Source of the DNA: Flavobacterium gelidicaeli
GTDB taxonomy: Bacteria > Bacteroidota > Bacteroidia > Flavobacteriales > Flavobacteriaceae
Reading direction: 5' to 3'
NCBI RefSeq assembly: GCF_013294005.1
Contig: NZ_JABSNK010000004.1
Span: 1 to 64,000 of the forward strand
DNA: 64,000 nucleotides
Below the pieces are notes generated by a model. That model was not told the origin of the DNA. It made no database searches and saw nothing but the letters and a program-made list of their open reading frames with translations. Shown here piece by piece: positions 41,771 through 50,330 of this stretch. The translations under genes were made by a program, and so were the position numbers. Each line of letters opens with the position of its first letter. Position 1 is the first letter of the stretch.

Positions 41771-42505
41771 TTATTGTCTTTGTCTTAATGCCTCATATAA
41801 AAAAGCTCCACAAGCAACAGATACGTTTAATGAACCTATTGTTCCAAACATAGGAAGTTTAGCTTTTTCATCTACAATTTTTAATACCGAAGGGTTTACA
41901 CCACGATCTTCAGAACCCATAATTATAGCTACTCCTTCGTTTAAGGAAACGTCATAGATATTTTTATCTGTTTTTTCAGTTGCAGCAACAGTTTTTATTC
42001 CGCTAGCTTGTAATAGGAATATAGCATCTTTAATGTGCTCCACTTTACAAATTGGAATATTAAAAACGGCACCTGCAGATGTTTTAACGGTATCTCCGTT
42101 TACAGGCGCAGCACCTGATTTTTGAATAATAATACCATTTACTCCAGTACATTCGGCTGTTCTAATGATAGCACCAAAATTACGCGCATCTGATATTTGA
42201 TCTAGGATTAAAAACAAAGGTTTTTTTCCGTTATCAACAACGGTATCAATCAAAGTCTCTAAGTCAAAAAATGAAATAGGAGAGATGCTTGCAACAGCTC
42301 CTTGATGATTACTAGGTGTTAGTTTGTTTAGTTTTTCGACTGGTACATAGGAGAAATTTACATTAGCGCGTTTCATTACTTTCATTAAGTCTTTCATTAA
42401 CTCGCCTGAAATCTCTTTTTGAATGTAAACTTTATCTATTGTAGTTCCCGCTTGAATAGCTTCGATGATCGCTCTAATTCCAAATATTTGATGTTCTTTT
42501 TCCAT
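41771..42505 (-). CDS. rlmB: 23S rRNA (guanosine-2'-O-)-methyltransferase RlmB
   Basis: SpoU-family TrmH/RlmB enzyme of 244 residues from the ATG at 42505. A substrate-binding domain lies at 1-75; SPOUT motifs are NFGAIIRTAECTGVNGII, AIIMGSEDRGVNPSVL and LPMFGTIGSLNVSVACGAFLYEALRQ at the C-terminus. It 2'-O-methylates G2251 of 23S rRNA in the E. coli system. A -7-like TATATTTG (42510-42517 minus) ends four bases before the ATG. The plus-strand ORF upstream is not used. Confidence 0.92.
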   Translation of the reverse strand: MEKEHQIFGIRAIIEAIQAGTTIDKVYIQKEISGELMKDLMKVMKRANVNFSYVPVEKLNKLTPSNHQGAVASISPISFFDLETLIDTVVDNGKKPLFLILDQISDARNFGAIIRTAECTGVNGIIIQKSGAAPVNGDTVKTSAGAVFNIPICKVEHIKDAIFLLQASGIKTVAATEKTDKNIYDVSLNEGVAIIMGSEDRGVNPSVLKIVDEKAKLPMFGTIGSLNVSVACGAFLYEALRQRQ

Positions 42506-42509
42506 AATG

Positions 42510-42517
42510 CAAATATA
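42510..42517 (-). promoter_or_regulatory. -7 element of rlmB, predicted leaderless start
   Basis: Minus strand TATATTTG (complement of CAAATATA), four bases before ATG 42505. The nearest TTG gives a 12-base spacer and lies in the susD terminator, so the -33 half is doubtful. Confidence 0.4.
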
Positions 42518-42522
42518 TAAAA

Positions 42523-42548
42523 AAACCACCAACGTTAGTTGGTGGTTT
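42523..42548 (-). terminator. terminator of susC/susD operon 1
   Basis: AAACCACCAAC (42523-42533) pairs with GTTGGTGGTTT (42538-42548), a perfect 11-bp stem with a 4-base loop. The A-run at 42518-42522 makes the T-tail on the minus strand, 22 bases behind the susD stop. Confidence 0.85.
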
Positions 42549-42569
42549 GTAAAGATATTTAATTGATAA

Positions 42570-44021
42570 TTAGAATTTATCCCAAAATATTTTTGTTGTT
42601 AATAAATCTCCACCTATTGCATCAGATGCTACAGTGTAGTTGGTGTTATTAACTTGTTGTTCAAGTACAGGGTATGACATTCTTACAGGAACTTTACCCG
42701 CTGCATTTGTGATTGCAGTACTTGGAGCTAATAGTACTGGGAAATCTAATCTCCTCCAAAAGTTCCAAGAAGTTAATGCTTGATTATACATTGCAACCCA
42801 AGCTTGTTCCCCAATTGATTTTTTCCAATTTGCAGGGTTGTACGGGTTTGATGTTAGGTAAGTAGTAGCTTCTGCTGTTGTACCACCCCATTCTAAAATT
42901 GAAGCAGTTACAGCAGTATTGTAGGATGTTGCAGCAACAGTGCTATTCCATCTTGCATTTGCCTCGGCAATGTAGAAAGCTACCTCTGTGTAACTTAATA
43001 GCATTCCTGGAGTCGTTTCAGTATAAGCAAATGAGGATGCTGCAGAGAAATCTCCAAATTCACCACCTTCTCCAATTGTTTGACCTAAATATCCTCCAGT
43101 TGGTATTTCATCAAAATATTTACCTATTCTTGGATCTGCTTTAGTATTCATGAAGTCTACCAATGTTTTAGCTGCAAAAAAATCATCTCTACCAACAGCA
43201 ACTAAATTCTCATACAGAGGGCTATAGTTTGGGGATGCTGCAAGATATTGAAATTGAAAATTTTCAGAAGGTGAAGTTATAACTCCAGCTGTTATAGCAT
43301 CAAGTGCAGTAGTTTTTGCTAATACTGGGTTTGAATCTGAGATTGCTATTCCAAGTTTTAATTTCACAGTGTTGGCTAAGATTAACCATTTTGAAATATT
43401 TCCTCCATAAAGTTTATCTCCTTCATCAAAAGATGTAAATCCGGTACCGCTAATGTCTAAACTAGCTATATCACTATTAATTCTTTTGATTAAATCTAAA
43501 TAGATTGTTGATCCATCATCATAAATTGGTAATGGGTAGGTTGCTAAATTAGCTGCTTGACTATAAGGAACATTACCAAATGTATCAACAAGATTCTGAA
43601 AAGTGTATACTTCCATTATGTCAATAATGGCTAATTGATTTTTTTTATTAACTGGCCATCCCGGTGCTTCTGCTATAGAAGGGGAGTAGTTTATTATTAT
43701 TTTTTTAGCTTCTTCTAAATTGTCAAGGACATTTACATAATTGTTAGAAAATATTTGATTAGAAACATTTCTATTAGTAAAGTCATAATTACTTTCGTTA
43801 ACATATGTAGTCTCTTGCCAATACTGCATTGTTAGTCTAAAGTTATTTTGATTTACACTAGGAGTGTTTACATAATCACTTAATTCTTTTTGAGCATAAT
43901 TTATTAGAGATCCTGGTGTTGTATCGTATGCACTATTTGGGTCTGTGTTTATATCCTCACTAACACAAGCTGTCATTGACAGACTTATTGCTAGTATTGC
44001 TATGATTTTTTTCGTTTTCAT
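42570..44021 (-). CDS. SusD/RagB family nutrient-binding lipoprotein 1
   Basis: 483 residues from the ATG at 44021; an open extension of 43 codons upstream is inside the preceding susC gene. A lipoprotein signal peptide MKTKKIIAILAISLSMTAC has the lipobox cysteine at 19. The mature part is TPR-rich, SusD-like, with EVAFYIAEANARWN near the middle. It is the surface lid of the SusC channel encoded four bases upstream. Substrate unknown. No glycoside hydrolase gene is nearby. Confidence 0.9.
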   Translation of the reverse strand: MKTKKIIAILAISLSMTACVSEDINTDPNSAYDTTPGSLINYAQKELSDYVNTPSVNQNNFRLTMQYWQETTYVNESNYDFTNRNVSNQIFSNNYVNVLDNLEEAKKIIINYSPSIAEAPGWPVNKKNQLAIIDIMEVYTFQNLVDTFGNVPYSQAANLATYPLPIYDDGSTIYLDLIKRINSDIASLDISGTGFTSFDEGDKLYGGNISKWLILANTVKLKLGIAISDSNPVLAKTTALDAITAGVITSPSENFQFQYLAASPNYSPLYENLVAVGRDDFFAAKTLVDFMNTKADPRIGKYFDEIPTGGYLGQTIGEGGEFGDFSAASSFAYTETTPGMLLSYTEVAFYIAEANARWNSTVAATSYNTAVTASILEWGGTTAEATTYLTSNPYNPANWKKSIGEQAWVAMYNQALTSWNFWRRLDFPVLLAPSTAITNAAGKVPVRMSYPVLEQQVNNTNYTVASDAIGGDLLTTKIFWDKF

Positions 44022-44025
44022 CTTT

Positions 44026-47000
44026 TTAAAAATTAACTTTGAAATTAAAAGAAATATTTCTTGTTGTTGGCATAGGTCCTGCTTGATATCCTTGTGTATT
44101 ACCTGAAGACAATCCAGCTTCTGGGTCTGAGTACGGTAAGCTTTTGTCAATTATCCATAAGTTGTTACCAATCACGCTTAATGAGGCTCCTTTAACACTT
44201 TTACCTAATATGCTTGACGGAAGACTATATGTAAGTACTACTTCTCTCAGTTTTACAAATCCAGCATCATAAACAAATGCTGCGGCTGGTGGGTCAGTTC
44301 CTAAAACTTGGCTTGATTGTGATTTATCTAAGCGTGTTGTATTTGTTACATATTGTGGTTGACCATTTGTAGATGTATAGGTAGGATTTACCATTACGCC
44401 TTGTAATAGATCTCCACCTCCGTCAGCTAGTTTATTTCTTATTGGATTTCCTAAATCATTATTACCAACAGAGTTTGCGTAAATACCTGTTCCATATCCA
44501 TAATATTGATCTAGTGAAAATACACTTCCTCCTTTTTTAATGTCTATTAAAAAACTAAATGCTAAATTTTTATAAGTGAATTTATTGTTAATCCCACCTG
44601 TCCAATCTGCTTGATAGGTACCTAGTTTATTGTCTGTAGTGGTAGAAACGATATATGCCCCATTAGTACCTATTACTCTTTGGCCTGAGCCGTCTAATAC
44701 GTAAGTTGTTCCCCAAATTGAGCCGTAGTCTTCATTAAGTGGTGCATTGATACTGATACCTCCTTGCAGTGAATTAATGTTTATGTTTTCAATACCTGGT
44801 GATAGTTTTGTTACTTTAGTATTTGGATTCGCCCAGTTTACATTAATGTCCCAATCAAAGTTTGTTGTTTTTATTGGTGTGAGATTAAGTGTAACCTCAA
44901 GGCCTTTAGTAGTTAATGTACCAGCATTGATTGTGTTAAATGATGAACCAGTAGCAGTTGATACAGGTAATGGTAGGATTTGATTATAAGCTTTATTTTG
45001 AAACCATGATACATCAAATCCAAGTCTGTTTTTAGCAAATTGCATGTTTAAACCTAATTCAATATTGTCAAGTTGTTGTGGTTTTAAGTTTGGGTTTTTA
45101 GCATTTGTATTAACTGAATAAACAGGTGTTCCAAATGGTGTACGAGCAACATAAGTGTTTTCTAATTGATTTGGGTCAGTGTCTGATCCAACTTGTGCAA
45201 AAGCAGCTCTAAATTTACCAAAATTTATGAACTCAACATCTTTTAACCAATTTGAGAAAACAATACTTGCTGATGCCGCAGAGTACCAATATGAATTATT
45301 GTTAACTGGTAAAGCTGAAGATTGGTCTCTTCTTACAGAACCTTCTATGTAATAGGTTCCTTTGTACCCAAGTGTTGCTTGTGAAAATATGCCAAGTACT
45401 TGTTTCTTAGTGTCAACTATTCTTGGTAAAGCTGGAGCTGATACAGAGTTTGAAATAGTATATAAGCCTTGTATGTATAAACCTCCTGATGTTGATTGTT
45501 GGTTTAAGTATCTATTTTGTACATTATAGTTTGTTCCAGCTATTATGTTAAGATTCAAATCTTCAATAATGTCTTTTTTATAGGTTGCTAAAAAATCATA
45601 ATTTTGTTCGCTAAAGTTATATAAGTCTACTGTATATCCTGATGGTTGTGCAGGTAAGTTAGCTCCGTTTGAATTAGATCCAATTATATTTGGGTAGGAT
45701 CCTACAGCTAATCTGTCTTCAGTTCTCATATTAAAACCATCAGTACCCACTCTACCCATTAAGCTAAAGTTTTTTGATACTTCATAGTTTACACTTGCAT
45801 TTCCTGCAAATCGCTGTCTAGTATCAGTATTGTAATTGTTATATCTTTGAAAGTAAGGATTGTCCCAATAATTAGGCGCTATATCAGTAGCACTTCTTTG
45901 ATTCCAAGTATAGTTTAGGTTCCCAAGTTCATAAAATTGTTTTTGTTCTTTTAAGTCAATATTGGTAGCCCACCATTGTCTGAAATTAGACATTATATTT
46001 CCATTGTAACCAGTTGAATTTCTATTTCTTGTGTTCTGGTTAACGTACGTTAGATTAAAGTTTGAACTTAATTTATCGTTAAATTTGTAAGTTGCAGCTG
46101 CATTATAATTGTTTTTACTAAGTAAAGAATTTGGTAGTATATCTTTGCTGTCGGTATTAGAGTACGTTACTCTGTAGGTTCCTTTATCAGTTCCGCCACT
46201 CAATGCAATATTATTTACAGTTGATGTTCCTGTGTTAAAAAAGGCTATTGGACCATTTTCAGCAGCAACCCATGGAGTAGCTTGTCCAAATGTTGCTGAA
46301 CCGGGAATAAAAGCATCATATTGGTATACTAATGAACCGTCATATTTAGGTCCATAAGACGCATCATCTCCAGTTCTAGCCCTTGGTTGTCCTAAGTATG
46401 TGGAAAATCTTTGTCCAAAGTACCCTTCTCCATATTCAGTTTGATACTCTGGGAAAGTTGATTTATCTACTTTTGACATAGTAAAAGAGGAAGATAATTC
46501 TATTGACAAGTCGTTGCCTGATTTACCTTTTTTTGTAGTTATAATAATTGCCCCATTTTGAGCTCTTGATCCATAAAGTGCTGTTGCTGCAGCACCTTTT
46601 AAAATATTTATTTCGGCTATATTATTTGGATTAATATCTGACGCAGCATTTCCAAAATCTAATCCTCCTCTACCGCTTTTTTGATCAGAACTATTAACGT
46701 TTGTGTTTAAAATAGGTACGCCATCAACAACAAACAAAGCTTGATTATCTCCTAAAAGTGATTTGAAACCTCTAAGAACTACATTTGTAGATCCTCCAAA
46801 ATTTGTTCCGTTAGTAATACTTAAACCTGCTACTTTTCCGGATAAATTATTTACAAAATTTCCTGTTGGAACATTTGAAACCTCCTCTGAAGTTACTTGT
46901 TGTGCAGAATAGCCAAGAGACTTCTTTTCTCTTTTTATTCCTAACGCGGTAACAACTACACCTTCAAGCTCCACAGCAGTGCCGGTCATTGTAATGTTTA

Positions 47001-47268
47001 CCATACTCGCATTAGCAGATAGTGTTTGGCTTTTCATACCTATGTAGCTAAAAATTAGCGTTTGATTAGGTGCAGCTTTAATGGTGTACTTTCCATCAAA
47101 ATCTGTCTGTGTACCTGTCTTAGTACCTTTGATTAATACACTTACACCAGGAATAGGCATGCCCGTATTATCAGAAACAACACCTGTCACAGATTTCTCT
47201 TGTGCAAATGCTATTTGTATCATTAGTACTAATAATAGTACTAAGATTCCATTAAATTTTAATTTCAT
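44026..47268 (-). CDS. SusC/RagA family TonB-linked outer membrane protein 1
   Basis: 1080 residues. A signal peptide (MKLKFNGILVLLLVLMIQIAFAQ) precedes a CarboxypepD_reg-like domain at 25-105, the conserved VVVTALGIKRE segment at 105-115, a TonB plug and a beta-barrel ending NISFNFKVNF with terminal Phe. It imports a SusD-captured ligand using TonB. The first 113 residues are nearly identical to those of SusC2 (50331-53414), while plug and barrel differ strongly. It is operonic with SusD1. Confidence 0.94.
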   Translation of the reverse strand: MKLKFNGILVLLLVLMIQIAFAQEKSVTGVVSDNTGMPIPGVSVLIKGTKTGTQTDFDGKYTIKAAPNQTLIFSYIGMKSQTLSANASMVNITMTGTAVELEGVVVTALGIKREKKSLGYSAQQVTSEEVSNVPTGNFVNNLSGKVAGLSITNGTNFGGSTNVVLRGFKSLLGDNQALFVVDGVPILNTNVNSSDQKSGRGGLDFGNAASDINPNNIAEINILKGAAATALYGSRAQNGAIIITTKKGKSGNDLSIELSSSFTMSKVDKSTFPEYQTEYGEGYFGQRFSTYLGQPRARTGDDASYGPKYDGSLVYQYDAFIPGSATFGQATPWVAAENGPIAFFNTGTSTVNNIALSGGTDKGTYRVTYSNTDSKDILPNSLLSKNNYNAAATYKFNDKLSSNFNLTYVNQNTRNRNSTGYNGNIMSNFRQWWATNIDLKEQKQFYELGNLNYTWNQRSATDIAPNYWDNPYFQRYNNYNTDTRQRFAGNASVNYEVSKNFSLMGRVGTDGFNMRTEDRLAVGSYPNIIGSNSNGANLPAQPSGYTVDLYNFSEQNYDFLATYKKDIIEDLNLNIIAGTNYNVQNRYLNQQSTSGGLYIQGLYTISNSVSAPALPRIVDTKKQVLGIFSQATLGYKGTYYIEGSVRRDQSSALPVNNNSYWYSAASASIVFSNWLKDVEFINFGKFRAAFAQVGSDTDPNQLENTYVARTPFGTPVYSVNTNAKNPNLKPQQLDNIELGLNMQFAKNRLGFDVSWFQNKAYNQILPLPVSTATGSSFNTINAGTLTTKGLEVTLNLTPIKTTNFDWDINVNWANPNTKVTKLSPGIENININSLQGGISINAPLNEDYGSIWGTTYVLDGSGQRVIGTNGAYIVSTTTDNKLGTYQADWTGGINNKFTYKNLAFSFLIDIKKGGSVFSLDQYYGYGTGIYANSVGNNDLGNPIRNKLADGGGDLLQGVMVNPTYTSTNGQPQYVTNTTRLDKSQSSQVLGTDPPAAAFVYDAGFVKLREVVLTYSLPSSILGKSVKGASLSVIGNNLWIIDKSLPYSDPEAGLSSGNTQGYQAGPMPTTRNISFNFKVNF

Positions 47269-47634
47269 TTTGTGATTTTTTGAATTAGTGTTACAAATAT
47301 CATAACTAAAACTTAATATTCTCCTGTTCTAATCTATTGTGTATTCTTATTTTTTTACTTATGTAAGTATTATTGCACATATGCGATTTTGTCTTTATTA
47401 AATGTTAATATACCCTTGTTATACTGGTTTATTTGTGTTTTTTTATGAATTTATTTAATTTTTTGTTTTAAGATTATATTTATAAATTTTAACATAAAAA
47501 CTAATTTTAACATCAACTATTTAGATTTTATTTGTTAATTTTTTCATAATTCATAGTTAAAAAATGATTTATTTTTTGTGGTTTTAAAATATCATTTTAA
47601 AATTAAAGCCTGCTTTTTTAATTGCCAAAAAAAA

Positions 47635-47665
47635 AGCAGTAATAAATTTTTAGTTTATTACTGCT
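47635..47665 (-). terminator. orphan minus-strand terminator
   Basis: AGCAGTAATAAA (47635-47646) pairs with TTTATTACTGCT (47654-47665), a perfect 12-bp stem with a 7-base loop. A nine-base A-run to its left is a strong T-tail on the minus strand. No gene ends directly upstream of it. Confidence 0.75.
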
Positions 47666-47927
47666 TCGTTTATTAAAGTGTTGTGATAATTTATTTTGTT
47701 ATAAATTTTATATTTTAGTTATTTTAAAAAATAAGTTTATGTAATTTATTCTTTTAAATTTAAAATCATTGTTCATATTGTTTGATGTATTCATTTGTAA
47801 AATTGTGAATTTTAATTACTAAATACAAGATTGGATTTAATTTTAAATGATTAATAAAGTTGAGATATGTTTACTAATTTAATACATTTAAATAATTATT
47901 TATACAAATTTAAAAAGCTTTAAAAAA

Positions 47928-47962
47928 AAAGCATCCTTTTAAATAATTTAAAAGGATGCTTT
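47928..47962 (-). terminator. terminator of susC/susD operon 2
   Basis: AAAGCATCCTTTTAAA (47928-47943) pairs with TTTAAAAGGATGCTTT (47947-47962), a perfect 16-bp stem with a 3-base loop and an A-run to the left. It lies 21 bases behind the lipoprotein gene stop. Confidence 0.88.
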
Positions 47963-47983
47963 ATTAATTTTAGTTTAAGAATT

Positions 47984-48805
47984 TTAATTCTTAACCATTG
48001 TTTTAGTTTTAGTTCCGCTAAAACACCCTATGCTAACGCATCTTTTGTATTCTAAATTTAAAGAATAGTCGCAAGATCCATAAGTTGATTGTTCAGCAGT
48101 TACCGTAGTTGCCCATATGTCTCCATAAGTTGAACTAACAGATAATACTGCTCCTTCTTCTACATAAGTAATTGTGGGATTAGTTACATCAGTATTTAAT
48201 TCAATATAGATTTTTTCACTACCTGTTTTGATTAGTAATGAATTAGGTAAGGCTCCTAAAGTTACAGTTGATTGTTTAGATACACCTGAATCATTAGTGG
48301 TGTAAGTTCCAACAAAATTATTTAGATCTAATTCGCAAACTGCTTGTAGAACAACGCTTGTTTTGTTGTTTTCAGAAACACCTTTGCTAGAACTATCAAT
48401 TTTTAATACTAATGTTTTAGCATCAAATGGGTCAAGACTACTAGTAGCTACTTTAATAGGCACATTTACTGTCATTTCGCCAGCAGGTATTGTAAAAGTA
48501 GTTGTTTCTAAAGTGTACTCCGTTCCTGATACTGCAGTAGAACTCGCATCAGCACTAACAGTTACCTGAATTGGCTCGTTTAAAGCCAAATTTCTACCAC
48601 CAACAATCGTTAAAGGAATGTTGTAAGTTTGTTCTGTACCATCTTTTATGAAATTAGCAGAAATGCTAGAGTTCGTAAATTGAGCTAATACTGGACCAGT
48701 TCCAAAATCTGTTTTTTCTTGATCTAAAACAGCGTCACATGAGCTAAAACCTACCATTACTAGTAGTAAAGCTGCAACTTTTGATTTTTTTATTAAATTT
48801 TTCAT
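47984..48805 (-). CDS. outer-membrane-associated lipoprotein of the SusC/SusD operon
   Basis: 273 residues. A signal with lipobox GFSSC (Cys near 23) is followed by a beta-sandwich domain of the Calx-beta/BT_3987-like kind (ANFIKDGTEQTYNIPLTIVGGRNLALNEPIQVTVSADA; TFTIPAGEMTVNVPIKV) and a C-terminal cysteine-rich half (CELDL, GSCDYSLNLEYKRCVSIGCF). It is the third gene of the susC2-susD2 unit (12-base gap), so a surface glycan- or peptide-binding protein is likely. The cysteines are unusual in a surface lipoprotein of this kind and may form disulfides. Confidence 0.75.
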   Translation of the reverse strand: MKNLIKKSKVAALLLVMVGFSSCDAVLDQEKTDFGTGPVLAQFTNSSISANFIKDGTEQTYNIPLTIVGGRNLALNEPIQVTVSADASSTAVSGTEYTLETTTFTIPAGEMTVNVPIKVATSSLDPFDAKTLVLKIDSSSKGVSENNKTSVVLQAVCELDLNNFVGTYTTNDSGVSKQSTVTLGALPNSLLIKTGSEKIYIELNTDVTNPTITYVEEGAVLSVSSTYGDIWATTVTAEQSTYGSCDYSLNLEYKRCVSIGCFSGTKTKTMVKN

Positions 48806-48817
48806 TTTTTTAGTTTT

Positions 48818-50320
48818 TTATTTCCAGAATGGATTATCAGTAAAAGCAGTTTGTGCTGTTTGAGCTGGCACATTTAGACTATTTCTTGAGACTTCAGAAC
48901 CTGGATAAAGTAACCTCACTGGGCGTACACCACCACCTTCAGAAGGTATTGGTAGTCCTGATGGAAATCCAGTTCTTGTTTTTTCAATCCATAACTCAAT
49001 AGATGATGTACCATTTAATGCTACCCATTTTTGAGTAATAATTGCTTCAATTTTATTAGGTGATGAAGCCCATGAAACATTTACTATTGGTTGATTATAA
49101 TAAGTCATAGCCTCGTTTGCTGCATCTGGAACTTGTAATTTTACAAATGAAGCAGTTATTGCTTCCTCGTATTTAGCTTTTGCTGCAGCATCTCCACCAG
49201 GAATATATCCTCTTGAAATAGCTTCTGCTTGTATTAAAAGTATTTCTGGCATAATCATTATTGGTTGGTCTTGTACTGTGCTAACAAGTAATCCAGGTCC
49301 AACTTTTGATAAATCTTTAGATGTGAATCCCACAGCAGGAAGAGACGTAATTTGTGTAGCTCCTTTATAAGTACTTCCACTAGCTGGAGCAGCATATAAC
49401 CTTTCTAAACGTAAATCATCAGTGTTACTTAAATACGTTATAGCATAATCACTTGCAACAGTATAATCTCCTCTATCTGTTTCGGCTCCAGTAGAAAATT
49501 TCCTGAAATATCCAAAGAAAGGATTTTGTTTGTCTTCATTGTCAGTGTAGCCTGGGTTAGAAATTATGTCTGATGTAATGTAACCTGCTCCATTAGCATT
49601 GATTAATGCTATTTGATCTTTGATGTAAGTGTCTTGTCCAGTATTACTTAAACGTACTAGCATTCTTAATTTTACTGAATTAGCAAATTGTGCCCACTTA
49701 TTCATGTCTCCATGGTTTATGATGTCTTGAGTACCTGGATTTTCAGCATTTACAGGTAAGTTTAACGCTGTGTTAGCAGCAGCTGTTAAATCATCTATTA
49801 CAGCTTTGTAAACTGTTTGAGCATCATCATATTTAGGAGTGATATTAGCACTTCTTAAATTCGCTTCTGTATATGGGACATCTCCGTAAAGATCTACTAA
49901 ATACTGATATTGAAATCCTTTTAGCACTGAAGCTATTGATTTATAAGCGCTATAATCTATAACACCGTTTGGATCTTCATAGTTTTGAACGTATGTTAAA
50001 TCTCTAAAGATTACTCCATAAGACTCTTCAAATACTTGATTGTAAAAACTTGTGTTAATAGTGTATCTGTAAAACTCTTGGTTTGTTGACCAGTTTGACG
50101 GTGTTGCCCAGTTATAAGCTAAGTACTGCCCTAAATAAGTCATGTCTTGAGCGTTTAGTATAGCAAGGTTATGCTCGGCAACTGGTAATGTTAATCGTGG
50201 TGTAGATATTGCTGGATCATTTGGATTGTCGTTGACATCTAAATAATCACTACAACTTACTGTAATCAAGGCAGTAATAGATAGTACTGCACATGATTTT
50301 ATGATTCTTATTATGTTCAT
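48818..50320 (-). CDS. SusD/RagB family nutrient-binding lipoprotein 2
   Basis: 500 residues, SusD-like group 2. The lipoprotein signal MNIIRIIKSCAVLSITALITVSC has the lipobox cysteine at 23, followed by SDYLDVNDNPNDPAIS, the typical mature start. The body has helix repeats and the C-terminal conserved NVSWASSPNKIEAIITQKWVALNG. It pairs with the SusC2 gene ten bases upstream and the lipoprotein gene downstream. Ligand unknown. Confidence 0.92.
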   Translation of the reverse strand: MNIIRIIKSCAVLSITALITVSCSDYLDVNDNPNDPAISTPRLTLPVAEHNLAILNAQDMTYLGQYLAYNWATPSNWSTNQEFYRYTINTSFYNQVFEESYGVIFRDLTYVQNYEDPNGVIDYSAYKSIASVLKGFQYQYLVDLYGDVPYTEANLRSANITPKYDDAQTVYKAVIDDLTAAANTALNLPVNAENPGTQDIINHGDMNKWAQFANSVKLRMLVRLSNTGQDTYIKDQIALINANGAGYITSDIISNPGYTDNEDKQNPFFGYFRKFSTGAETDRGDYTVASDYAITYLSNTDDLRLERLYAAPASGSTYKGATQITSLPAVGFTSKDLSKVGPGLLVSTVQDQPIMIMPEILLIQAEAISRGYIPGGDAAAKAKYEEAITASFVKLQVPDAANEAMTYYNQPIVNVSWASSPNKIEAIITQKWVALNGTSSIELWIEKTRTGFPSGLPIPSEGGGVRPVRLLYPGSEVSRNSLNVPAQTAQTAFTDNPFWK

Positions 50321-50330
50321 AATTTTTTTT

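Larger units (their letters stand above)
47269..47983. other. 715-bp AT-rich intergenic region between the two SusC/SusD operons
   Basis: Very AT-rich, with no coding frame worth reporting on either strand. The left end, next to susC1, holds the leader conserved with susC2 (37 bases upstream of the ATG, about 27 of 37 identical). Two minus-strand terminators lie at 47928-47962 (behind the lipoprotein gene) and 47635-47665. Between them are about 260 bases with no gene I can support. The second terminator implies either a read-through backup or a short unannotated transcript. Confidence 0.6.

Noticed and set aside
44022-44150. Longer SusD1 start at 44150
   Set aside because: The extension is inside the susC1 coding region and lacks a signal peptide; the ATG at 44021 starts a lipoprotein signal.
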